Assembly: GCF_048128805.1 (NCBI RefSeq)
Contig: NC_136010.1
Span: 31,809,990-31,873,989 of the forward strand
DNA: 64,000 nucleotides
Source: Centroberyx gerrardi
Lineage: Eukaryota; Chordata; Actinopteri; Beryciformes; Berycidae
Direction of reading: 5' to 3'
The notes below the pieces were generated by a model. That model had not been told where the DNA came from and ran no database searches. It worked only from the letters and a program-made list of their open reading frames with translations. This document shows, one piece after another, positions 12,676 to 26,000 of the stretch. The first letter of the stretch is position 1. Each line of letters starts with the position of its first letter. The translations under genes and the position numbers were made by a program.

Positions 12676-15600
12676 CCAGAGCCTGTTAGTGTTCCACTGG
12701 AGTTGTCCAGTGTGACGAGCACCACGGCCCTGCCAGCAGCCGTCCAACCAGGTAACTACTGCTGAACTGTACTACTGTAACTACTGCATACTACAGTATT
12801 ATAACTACTGCTGCACTATAATACTGTATACTATAATATTATAACTACTGCTACACTATAATACTGTATACTATAATATTATAACTACTGCTACACTATA
12901 ATACTGTATACTACACTGTATTACGCCTCCTTCAGATTTGACGTGAACATATGTTCTCTCCAACGCAATTTTTATGGAATTTTAAATCTATCTCTAAACT
13001 TTAATGGTAGGTAACGTTATTCTCTTGTGGTATTTAAGTAACGTTGTAGTATGAGGTCATTTAACATGTCGCAGTGCTTCAGTGCAGAATTGAACACACT
13101 GTGGGTTTATTTCTTTCCTTTACAAACCACAGTTTACAGAACGTTCTCACATAGTAAACCTGTCAAAAGTCTGTGAGCAGACAGACATCCGAGGTGATTT
13201 TCTGCCTCACAGCTGGTAAGATTGAAACTGCAACCACGGATCTGAATGTACAAACCTGCAAAATGGAGTTTACAAGCACAGACCTAAAGGTACAAACTTG
13301 CAAAATTAAGCTTGCAACCACAAACCTACATGACAAGTTTCCAAGCGCAGACCTGAATGAACAAGTAAACCTTTAAACGATTTTAAACTCAGCTGGGCGA
13401 GTCGAACACGACGGCAGGACGGCAGACAAATACATTTACATTACTGTACTTAACTTTTTCAGCTACTCAACTCCAAAATACATGTTGGAGGGAGGGTATA
13501 TTATTTATATTATTTATATAACAGCCTGTCATACACAGCTGACCACAGATGTAACGTTCTCATTGGGCTTCATTCACGAAACGTGCGTACGATCAGATTT
13601 GATCTTAAAGTGTACTTACGAACGTTTCCACGAACATTTCGGCATTCATCATTTTTTTTCTTACCTGAATTTGTTCTTTGGTATGATCAAAATCTACGTG
13701 TGTTTGGAAACATGCGTGGGGCATTACGCATGAAGTGGTTTCTACTTAGAATGCTTTATTCTTTAAGGGAAATCTATTAAAGCAGTCCCAGACCTCATAT
13801 CAACAACAAAATGTGTTTCCATTTGTAAGCCTGGTGATAATAACCATATTAACAAAGCTATAGGCCGATATGAACAAATTCATAGGAAATTCTATTCAAT
13901 TGGAAACCTGAGTGATTAAAGTGATTAATTATTATCATATATTATCATACATATATTATTTATTGATCAATAAAGTTCTATCTTATTTTACCGCAGGAGC
14001 AATAGACTGCGCACCAAAGCACTGTCTCCAAACGCATTTCCCTATTTAAATTGCAAACAATAACACACCATAAACATTCAATTAATTTGCAACGCCATCC
14101 TAAACCTCCTACATGTGGTTTCCAGCTGTCCAGGAGGGATCCATGACTCGGTGCTGCAGAACAGCAGGGTGTCGTGCGTCTTGAGCAGGTGCTGCTGGAG
14201 ACGCACGGCGCATATTGGACTGAATGGAAGTTAAATTAACCAGAGTCTCAAGACTAGTTTGTCTCTAGGTGATAGAGGTTATGCCTTGACCACATTGCTA
14301 AAGCCACAACTGATAAACCTTCAGACCCCTCAGCAGCGATCATATAATTATCATACGTGCACTCGCTCCGCCACAGAGCGAGCGCAGCATACTGAGCTGG
14401 AAGGCTGTTGGATGTGCTTCGACACCGCAGGAAGAAAGCTCCTGTCAAGAGCTACAGTCAAAACCAGCAATATTATTATAAAGTCTAAAGCCTGAGCTTA
14501 CCATCAGATGGAGATGCTGCTTGAATTAAACCAGTGTCCAACTCCGCTGATGACTGGACACCTGACAGCACAGTCTCCATATTATTTCCCCAAACATTTT
14601 GGCAGTGCCCTGCCGTCCGCCTGTAGCTAATAAACTGCATCTATTTGGAATTAGACTAACCCTAACCTAACTTAAGTCAAACAGTTTCTTTTTCATTTAA
14701 TTCAAGGTGTGTGTTTCTGATGTTGCAGCATTGACAGCATCAGTAATTTCTTGCCATGTTTTTTTTTTCTCAGTTGCTGTCACTCCACCGCTTACACTTT
14801 GAAAAAGTATATATATTTTTTTCTCTCACTCCCGACAACAACACTTCTACTTCAGAGTTTGAATTTTTCTTCTTGGGTCTGTTTGCCATTCTCCACCACT
14901 CCAGTAATGCTTTCCATTTGCACATGACCCTTCAGACAGCAGGCCTTTTATGGAGTTGCCAGGGCATCTACCTGCTAATCAGCATCAACAGGCACGCGCA
15001 TCCAATTAAGGAACAAGTGGCATTCATCATCAGATACACCTGGAATATGCAAAAATCAAGACTCTGCGCATGCTTCATGAATCCCACGTTGGTTTTGCGT
15101 AGGCATGTTTCTTAAGAACAAAGTAAGAACAACTTAAGAAAAGTTTCGTGAATGAGGCCCATTGTCACCAAATCATCAGACATTTTTTCAAATTTGATGA
15201 GTTAATCTACAGTGAAATGTTTTTCAATGTAAGATATTTTATTGTACTAAAAGAAAAAATCAAAAATAGCTCACAAATCCAGTCAAGAATTAAACTTCTG
15301 GTTAAATTAAAGGAGTCGAGACGGACTGAAGAAAACAGAAAAGTTTGATCTTATCTCATCACTCTGCTGCAGACAGACTGTCCACAGGGGGGCGCTGTGT
15401 TGTCGCAGCGTCTCCCATAGGAATGAATGGGTTTCTGTCGGAAAACATAACGTACCGCAAAAGTCAACTGTGAACGAGACGTAGTACTACTGTAAGAAAT
15501 GACACATCATACTGCTGTGTACCGGCTGTCATAGTACTACTGTAAGAAATGACACATCATACTGCTGTGTACCAGCAGTGCGGCGGCTCTTTCTAGAAAC

Positions 15601-16267
15601 TTGACTATAAACCCGAATGAGTCGAGTGATGTCAGGTCCTCTGAGTCAGGAACACGTCTCGACTCGGCCATCTGAGGCGTTTGTGTTCAGGTGCTTTATG
15701 GTCAGAAAACTAGAGAACGTTTCCTCAGCTGTTTCCACGCTGCGGCCTTCTAGGCTAACGTTAGCCTCGAGCTAGCGATAGCCGAGCTAGCAAACAGTCT
15801 TCAGCTGTTTCAGTGGATTCTGAGTGTGAACACCACAGGAACCTGAACACCGCAGCGCTGTAGTTATCAAGGAATATTCATGTCTGTAAATTTATTCGTG
15901 GTTCATTTTTGGCTTTATTGCATGAAGTTTCTTCTGTTCGTACGACTCTCTGGTCAGCCATGTTGGAAAGAGCGATGACATCACTGTCTCCTGCTGCAGC
16001 TACAATCCTGATTTCAGATTTCATGTGACACTTCCCGGTCGGAAAGTCCTTCAGACCGTAAATCTGACACCGCTTGAATTCAGGGTTGTTTATCTTCTTC
16101 GCTGGTTTCTGACAGTGAGTTCTAACAGTTTCCAAAACATCCAGCGGCGGCAGATCAAACTGTTCTGTTCATAATGACTTTACTGGCGGACATCTTCTTC
16201 ATCGCCAAAGAGCTTCCAAACACAACAGGGGGAGATGGGTTCACCAGACAGGCTGTTACCTCAGCTG

Positions 16268-16320
<53 letters not shown>

Positions 16321-16860
16321 TGTGTGTGTGTGTGTGTGTGTGTTTTGTCTGTATTCTGTTGCAGTGAAGAAACCGCTGAAGAAGCCATCAGTGAAGAAAG
16401 CACTGACGTTGGGAAATAAAGGTACTTTGTGTGTGTGTGTGTGTGTGCGTGCGCGTGCATGTTACTCAGATTTATTAGATTTATTTCAGCAGTACCTGTA
16501 ACACACTGGGTTATGAAACACAGGTTGAGAAATTACTCCACAAATCAAGACATTTACTTTATTTATTTTTGACCAGCAGGCAACAGAAAGAGAGAAACTG
16601 TAAAAGATTCAATTAGAAAATCTAAATTCAAATTCAAAATGAGCTTTATTGGCACGAATCAAATAGAATTAGTTTTGCCAAAGCGTATTGTGATCAAAAT
16701 CAAAAATAAATAAATACAGAAACGTATTGGATACAATAAACACACTGGAGCAAATAACACTCAACACACTGTGTTCAGTAAATACAGTAAACAGAAAATC
16801 AGTTAGTTTAGCCGGACTGTAATAATTCATGCTCCTTGTTTGGCCAACTTGTAACTAATA

Positions 16861-16903
<43 letters not shown>

Positions 16904-17053
16904 ACTGTAAGATGGACATCGCCATGGTGATCGACAGCAGCAACAACATCGGCCAGCGGCGCTTCAACCTGCAGAAGAGCTTCGTCTCCAGACTGGCGGC
17001 CATGCTGCGGGTCGGACCCGTCGGGCCGCATGTGGGGCTGGTGCAGGCCAGGT

Positions 17054-17097
<44 letters not shown>

Positions 17098-18284
17098 TTC
17101 ACACACAAACACATTACGTTTTTCTTTGTGTGGAAACTTCCTATTGACCGTATTCACACACTTTAATACTGTAGTACTGCATACTGTAGTACTGTGACTA
17201 CTGTACTGTATTGTCCCGCCTGCAGCTGCACATCATAAACATTTATCATTTCAGATTCACTGAAAAACAAATTAATCTGAAGAATCCAGATTAGCCTAGC
17301 TAGCAAGTAGCTAACTAACTAGCTAGCTAGCTAACTTCTTGCTAAATCCAGCAGTCGTGTTGCTGTTGTTCCTCAGATTGCTGATAATTTGAAACTGATC
17401 AGTCTGAAGTCTCACTAACTGAAGCAACACATTTATATATTTCTATATCTTCCCACCCTAAATTCAAAATGGCTGCCATGTCAATAAGGTCAGTCAGTGG
17501 TTTCAGACAGGAGAGAGTGCTGTAAAAACAAGAAGGTTGAGAAAACTCAAAATTTCAAGGCAACTTACTGCACGAGTTTAGAGTTTTACAGCAAAACAGC
17601 ATCGATAAAAAAACCCTCACCTTTTAGGCGACTAATTTCACATGAGGGAGCCGCCGTCCGCATGGCGGACCGGGGGACATGGTGGACCGGGGGGACTGAG
17701 AGGACATGGCGGACCGGGGGGACATGGCTGACCGGGGGGACCGGGGGGACATGGCAGACCGGGGGGACATGGCAGACCGGGGGGACCGGGGGGACCGGGG
17801 GGACATGGCGGACCAGGGGGACCGGGGGGACATGGTTGACCGGGGGGACCGGGGGGACATGGCAGACCGGGGGGACCGGGGGGACATGGCTGACCGGGGG
17901 GACATGGCTGACCAGGGGGACATGGCGGACCGGGGGGACCGGGGGGACATGGCAGACCGGGGGGACCGGGGGGACCGGGGGGACATGGCGGACCAGGGGG
18001 ACCGGGGGGACATGGTTGACCGGGGGGACCGGGGGGACATGGCAGACCGGGGGGACCGGGGGGACATGGCTGACCGGGGGGACATGGCTGACCAGGGGGA
18101 CATGGCGGACCGGGGGGACTGGGGGGACATGGCGGACCGGGGGGACATGGCAGACCGGGGGGACACATGGCGGACCGGAATGTTGACAGGGGCATTTAAT
18201 ATGTTTTGTTCAACTTACTCAAAAATCACATTAAGGCGAACAATTTCAAGTTTTCCTTTTTACAGTGAGGTGTTTCCATTGCTG

Positions 18285-18340
<56 letters not shown>

Positions 18341-21300
18341 GTGTGTGTGTGTGCAGCGACTCTCCCCAGACAGAGTTCTACCTGACAAACTTCACTCAGC
18401 CTAAAGAGCTGCTGTTCGCCATCAAGGAAGCGGCTTACCTGGGAGGAGACACCAACACAGGTCACACACACACACTGACACTGACACGCACACACACACA
18501 GACACTGACACGCACACACACACAGACACTGACACGCACACACACACACACACACATGCACACGCACACACACGCACACGCACACATATACACATAAAGA
18601 AACATGCATTCTCTAGTTTACCTATGACCTGGATGATTGGTTGATTGGTTCATTGACTTACTGATTGATTTCTTAATTGGTTGATAGGTAGACAGACAGA
18701 CAGAGAGACAGACAGATAGATTGAAATGTGATTGATTGACTGGTTGATTGATTGATCGATCAGGTAAGGCCATCATGCACACGGTGGAGAGCTTCTTCTC
18801 CCAGGAGCGTGGGGCGCGGCGGGGGCACCCCCGGGTGCTGCTGGTGCTGCTGGACGGCTGGCCGTCCGACGACCTGGAGCCGGCCGCCACGCTGGCCCGA
18901 GAGTCCGGCATCAACGTCTTCCTGGTGTCGGTCGCCAAGCCGGCGCCCGAGGAGCTCGGCACGGTGCGGGACAAGGACTTCATGAAGAAGGTGCTGACGC
19001 ACTCACATCTAGTGTTAGACTCTGGTTCACATCTAGGGTTAGACTCAGGTTCACATCTAGGGTTAGACTCTGGTTCACATCTAGGGTTAGACTCAGGTTC
19101 ACATCTAGGGTTAGACTCAGGTTCACGTCTAGGGTTAGACTCAGGTTCACATCTAGGGTTAGACTCAGGTTCACATCTAGTGTTAGACTCTGGTTCACAT
19201 CTAGGGTTAGACTCAGGTTCACATCTAGGGTTAGACTCAGGTTCACATCTAGTGTTAGACTCAGGTTCACATCTAGTGTTAGACTCTGGTTCACATCTAG
19301 GGTTAGACTCAGGTTCACATCTAGGGTTAGACTCAGGTTCACATCTAGTGTTAGACTCTGGTTCACATCTAGGGTTAGACTCAGGTTCACATCTAGGGTT
19401 AGACTCAGGTTCACATCTAGTGTTAGACTCAGGTTCACATCTAGTGTTAGACTCTGGTTCACATCTAGGGTTAGACTCAGGTTCACATCTAGGGTTAGAC
19501 TCAGGTTCACATCTAGTGTTAGACTCTGGTTCACATCTAGGGTTAGACTCAGATTCACATCTAGGGTTAGACTCAGGTTCACATCTAGGGTTAGACTCAG
19601 ATTCACATCTAGGGTTAGACTCAGGTTCACATCTAATGTTAGACTCAGGTTCACATCTAGGGTTAGACTCAGGTTCACATTCATATTTAGGTTTATATTC
19701 ATATTTAGATTCACATTTTGATTTAGATTCATATTTACATTTACGGTTAGATCTACATTTAAATTTAGATTCATATTTACATTTACATGTAGGATTAGAT
19801 TAAGATTTAGACTCACATTTACATTTAGGCTTAGGTATTTAGATTTAAGTTTATATTTATATTCATTAGGATTTACATTTAGATTTTAGTTATTTATCTG
19901 AATATTGAATGATGAACTTCAGCTAATGTTTTTTTCCCTAATATAGATTTCTGTTTTGGAAATTCACTTTTATTTTCAGAATTGATGGAAAATCTCCATA
20001 TTTCGCAACACACACAAAGCACATGATGTCATTCACTAAATGATGATGATGATGACATCATTATTGATTCTGCAGCTCCTCTCTCTTTAGCAGCAATTCA
20101 TGAACCCAAATCCTTCGTCTGTGTCGTTATTTACTTTAGAGAGCGAGGAAAATCAAAGCAGGTTGGTGAAGTCATCATCCTCCATTTAGCTCCGAATATA
20201 AACCTCCAAAATAAGACGATATCGCTGTAGAGTCACTCAGCAGCAGTGTGTCGTTATAGTTTAGTTTCTTTATAGTTGTCGCTCCAGGTGTGAACGGCCT
20301 TAAGGCTGTAAACTGTCACACTGAGCAGACGAGTCTGTTAGCTAACTGTCAGAACTTAACTGGGAGCTAACGTTAGCGACGAGGCTAACGTAGCTTCATC
20401 ACAGACTGTACTTCTCTCTCTAGCTCTTCTAGTCAACATTAGCATGTTAGCAAGGAGACAGAGAAGCTGCTTTGGTTCTTGCTGTAAAACCTCTCAGCTC
20501 AGTGACTTGCTGTGAGTCTCTTTATACAGAAGCTAGTCCGACGGGTCACAGCAAGATGGCCGCCGCTCCGACCGTCCAGGAACGCTGATTTGAATGAATC
20601 AGAATGAATGATCGTTCTATCCATTCAAGTTTTGTGACTCCGCCCACCTGGCACTCCAAACACAATAAAACAAGGCCCCTCTCTCCCTGCAGGCGGTGTG
20701 TAAAGATAACGGCTTCTTCAGCTACCTGATCCCCAGCTGGTTCAGCAGCAACAAACACGTCAAGCCTCTGGCTCAGAGACTCTGCTCCCTGGACAGCCTG
20801 CTGTGCAGTGAGACACCTTCCACCTGTCTGTCTGTCCTGACACCTGTCTGTCTCTGTGACGCCTGTCTGTCTGTCCTGATACCTGTCTGTCTGTCCTGAT
20901 GCCTGTCTGTCTCTCCTGACGCCTGTCTGTCCTGACCTGACACCTGTCTGTCTCTGTGACGCCTGTCTGTCTGTCCTGACGCCTGTCTGTCTGTCCTGAT
21001 GCCTGTCTGTCTGTCCTGACACCTGTCTGTCTGTCCTGACGCCTGTCTGTCTGTCCTGATGCCTGTCTGTCTGTCCTGATGCCTGTCTGTCTCTCCTGAC
21101 ACCTGTCTGTCTCTGTGATGCCTGTCTGTCTGTCCTGACACCTGTCTGTCTGTCCTGATGCCTGTCTGTCTCTCCTGACACCTGTCTGTCCTGACCTGAC
21201 ACCTGTCTGTCTCTGTGATGCCTGTCTGTCTGTCCTGACACCTGTCTGTCTCTCTGACATCTGTCTGTCTCTCCTGATACCTGTCTGTTTCTAATGACCA

Positions 21301-21368
21301 TACACGTGCGTGTGCGTCTGTCTGCGTGTGTGTGTGCGTCTGTCTGCGTGTGTGTGTGTGTGTGTGTC

Positions 21369-21405
<37 letters not shown>

Positions 21406-24400
21406 GTAAGACCTGCTACAACTCGGTGAACATCGGCTTCCTGATCGACGGCTCGTCGAGCGTCGGCGACGGAAACTTCCGTCTCGTTCTGGACTTCCTG
21501 GCTGCGGTCGCCAGAAGCTTCGACATCTCAGACGTCGGAGCTCGCATCGGTCAGCTGCATGATGGGACGGATCGATCGGTTGATGGTCGATCGATCGGTT
21601 GATGGATTGTACAGTTGATTGTTTTGTTGATTGGTTGGTTGATTGAATGGTTGGGTGATTGATTTGGTGGTTGGCTGATTGGTTGATTGGATGTTTTTTT
21701 TCAGTAATATTTTTATTGGGTTTTCAAAATAGTTGTATAAACAGGTGGGAGAATAAAATTTCCGTGTATAGCAAGTTCAGATGAAAACTGCAGATATCAC
21801 TTCTTATACAGAAACATAAAACATGACATTGAAAAAAATAGATTGCAATCTGCCATTCCCGCCCTCCCACTTACCCACCCACCCCGGAGTCTCTCTCTCT
21901 CTATGTTGAAAGAAAGAAGGGGAAAAAAAATAAAGGGGAAAAATAATAAAAATATTAAATATACAATTTAATACTCAACTTACAAGATGGTTAAACTATG
22001 TCCAGGAGGTGGTATCAAGATTTTCATAGTATCTTAGAAAGGGTGACCAAATTTTGTTACATTTATTTGTTCAGTTTTTCAGGCTATACTTTATTTTCTC
22101 TAATTTAAGGTGAAACATAACTTCCTTAATCCACCGGGCATGAGAGGGTGGAGCAGGGACTGTACAGGTGTCAGGGGCGAGAGTGAGATCTTGGGGCTGT
22201 AGAATGAACAGAGCAGCGAGGGGAACATTGTATATATCAGAGAAGGTCTTAAAAATTTCCTTCTGAAATTTTTATAATTTTGGGCATGTCCAAAACATGT
22301 GAATCAAATCAGCTGGTGACTGTTGGCATCTGTTACAGGCGTTGTCAGTACCCGGGTATCCGGGCCAGTTCTGCCCTTCAGGTGAACTCAGTGAAGAATT
22401 TTAAATTGGATTAATCCATGATGAGCACAAGGTGATGAGGAGTGTACCTGTTCCAGGATTGCCTCCCATTAGTCATCAAAAAATCTCTAATGCCAAGTTG
22501 TGCTCCAACAGTGTTTTTAACTTCGCTATACTTTGAGCGTTAATATTGCATATATTATATATCACAGACTCGTCCTTTAAGGCCCGGACTCAAAACAAGC
22601 AATCTATCTATGTCATTTGATGGTGGTAAATTTGGAAATGTGGGGAATTGTTTTTGGGTAAAATGACGCATTTGCAAATATAGCTGTAAAAATGGGACAA
22701 CGGGAGTGGAGCTACATTTAACTGGAGGAATTCGAAGTTGTGAGCATAGCAGGAAGGAAGTGAAATTTGGTGCTGATTCATTTTAACCCAAACTGGGACC
22801 TTTGGAACTTGTTGCATCCAAAATAGATTTTTAGTGATATTATTTGCCCAATAGTAGTAGAGGAAATTTGAAAGTCCCATGCCTCCAGCATTTTTAGGTC
22901 TTTGAAGAGAAGCTTTAGAACCCTGTGAGTTTTACCATTCCAGATAAAGTTGGATATGATCTTGTCAAGAGAGCTAATCCTTCTTAATGAATATTGGGAG
23001 AGTCTGATAGAGATCTAAAAATTTTGGTAGGGTAATCATTTTTATAAGATACGGCCGGCGCGGGACAAAGGCAAAGTGGAACGACGTGTTAAATCTTGTT
23101 TACAACTATCTACCATGAGGAGAAAATTGACTTTAAAAAGAGAATGAAATGAGCGGGTTACCATTATTCCCAGGTATTTGAAACGTTTGGCAACTCTAAA
23201 GGGGCATACAGCAGGAAGTAAAGTGTGCATATCAAAGTTTATGGGGAAAATGTAACCTTTCTGTAAATTCAGTTTGTAGCCGGAAAAAGATCCAAATTTC
23301 TCTAAAATATTAAAAATATGAGGGAGAGAGGAGGCAGGATTACAAACATATAAGAGCAGGTCATCTGCATATAAGGAAGCCTTGTGTTCGAGTCCTCCAC
23401 GTGTAATACCATTAAAATGCTTACACTGATGAATGCCAAGGGTTCTGTGAAAAGTAAAGGGGAAAGTGGGCATCCCTGCCTCGTCCCTCTGGCAAGGGGA
23501 AAAAAATCAGAGACGGTGTCATTTGTGTGTACTGATGCAAGTGGTGCACTGTAAACAAGTTTAATCCAAGAGATAAATTGTGAACAGAAACCAAATCTTT
23601 CAAGAGAAAAAAAGGAACTCCCACTCCACCCGATCGAATGCCTTCTCTGCATCTAAAGACACGATAGATTCAGACTGAGATGAGGAATTAGAAGTATAAA
23701 TAATATTAAATAATCTGCGAATGTTAAAGAAGGAATTTCTACCCTGCATGAAGCCAGTTTGTGATATTTAAGACGGGAGAGCTTCCTCAAGTCGCTTTGC
23801 AAGGGCCTTGGCTAAAATTTTAATTTTTTTTACAATCAACATTAAGCAGTGAGATTGGGCTATATGAGCCACATAGCAGCGGGTCTTTGCCTTTCTTAGC
23901 AAGAAGAGAAATGGAAGCTGGGGTTAGAGTGGGAATAGAGTGGGTTAGAATGTAATAAAGTAATGTAATGTAAAGTAATGGAGAGAGGAGATCTGAAAAT
24001 GTCTTAAAGAAATCTGTGGAGAATCTGTCTGGACCTGGCATTTGCCTGACTGCATGGATGTTGATTGGATGGTTTGATGGTTGCTTGGTTGTTGCATCAG
24101 TTGGCTGGTTGATTGTTTGATTTACTGATTGGTTGATTGAATGATTGGCTGGTTGGTGTGTTGATTGATTGATGGTTCATTCTTTGATTAATTGGTTGGT
24201 TTGATTTATTGGTTGGTTGGTTAGTTGGTGTGACTGACTGCTTGATTGTTTGAGCGAGTGAGTTACTGACTAACTGGTTGATTGATTAATTGATTGATTC
24301 ACTGATTGTATTGGTTCTCCAGGTGCGGTGCAGTTCACCTACGACCAGCGGCTGGAGTTCGGTCTGTTTGATCATCCAAGTAAAGAGGAAGCCATCAACG

Positions 24401-25952
24401 CTCTGCGGAGGATTCCTTACATGAGCGGAGGAACTGCGACCGGCGACGCCATCACCTACACCACCCAGAACCTGTTCAGGTAGAACCATCACCACCAAGA
24501 ACCTGTTCAGGTAGAACCTACACCACCAAGAACCTGTTCAGGTAGAACCATCACCACCAAGAACCTGTTCAGGTAGAACCTACACCACCCAGAACATGTT
24601 CAGGTAGAACCTACACCACCAAGAACCTGTTCAGGTAGAACCTACACCACCCAGAACCTGTTCAGGTAGAACCTACACCACCTAGAACCTGTTCAGGTAG
24701 AACCATCACCACCCAGAACCTGTTCAGGTAGAACCATCACCTACACCACCCAGAACCTGTTCAGGTAGAACCTACACCATCTAGAACCTGTTCAGGTAGA
24801 ACCATCACCTACACCACCCAGAACCTGTTCAGGTAGAACCTACACCATCTAGAACCTGTTCAGGTAGAACCATCACCTACACCACCCAGAACTTGTTCAG
24901 GTAGAACCTACACCACCCAGAACCTGTTCAGGTAGAACCATCACCTACACCACCCAGAACCTGTTCAGGTAGAACCTACACCATCTAGAACCTGTTCAGG
25001 TAGAACCATCACCTACACCACCCAGAACTTGTTCAGGTAGAACCTACACCACCCAGAACCTGTTCAGGTAGAACCATCACCTACACCACCCAGAACCTGT
25101 TCAGGTAGAACCTACACCATCTAGAACCTGTTCAGGTAGAACCATCACCTACACCACCCAGAACCTGTTCAGGTAGAACCTACACCATCTAGAACCTGTT
25201 CAGGTAGAACCATCACCGCCCAGACTACTATAACTATTCTATTCTACTGTTCTTTACTCTACTCCTCCCTTCTCTTCTGTTCTCTGCTCTACTCTAATCT
25301 ACTCTACTTCTCCGCTCCGCTCTACTTTACTCTCTACTCTACTTCTCTGTTCTGCTCTACTTTACTCTCTACTCTACTTCTCTGTTCTGCTCTACTTTAC
25401 TCTCTACTCTACTTCTCTGTTCTGCTCTACTTTACTCTCTACTCTACTTCTCTGTTCTGCTCTACTTTACTCTCTACTCTACTTCTCTGTTCTGCTCTAC
25501 TTTACTCTCTACTCTACTTCTCTGTTCTGCTCTACTTTACTCTCTACTCTACTTCTCCGCTCCGCTCTACTTTACTCTCTACTCTACTTCTCCGTTCCGC
25601 TCTACTTTACTCTCTACTCTACTTCTCTGTTCTGCTCTACTTTACTCTCTACTCTACTTCTCTGTTCTGCTCTACTTTACTCTCTACTCTACTTCTCAGT
25701 TCTGCTCTAGTAATTCTGTCATTTCTTCTGTGGTTCTGACGTTCCTGCAGATGATCTGCTGCTGAACAAGTAGAAGAAGAATAGAAAAGGTGTCTGAGAG
25801 AAAAATAAAATAAATAAATTAAAAACTGAAATAAATTGTCTCTTATTTGTTTCTACCAGACGGACGGGACCGGGCCGCAACTTCCTCATCGTGGTGACGG
25901 ACGGCCAATCATACGACGACGTCGCAGCCCCCGCCCTGGCCGCACAGAAACA

Positions 25953-26000
<48 letters not shown>

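Noticed and set aside
17638..18195. Collagen-like GPPCPPG translation on the - strand
   Set aside because: Arises from a 9-bp GC-rich repeat in COCH intron 7. It has no flanking collagen domain or splice support.
19004..19690. Regular 24-bp repeats as a CRISPR-like array
   Set aside because: Units are head-to-tail without unique spacers, in a vertebrate intron. The same applies to the 32-bp STRN3 array.
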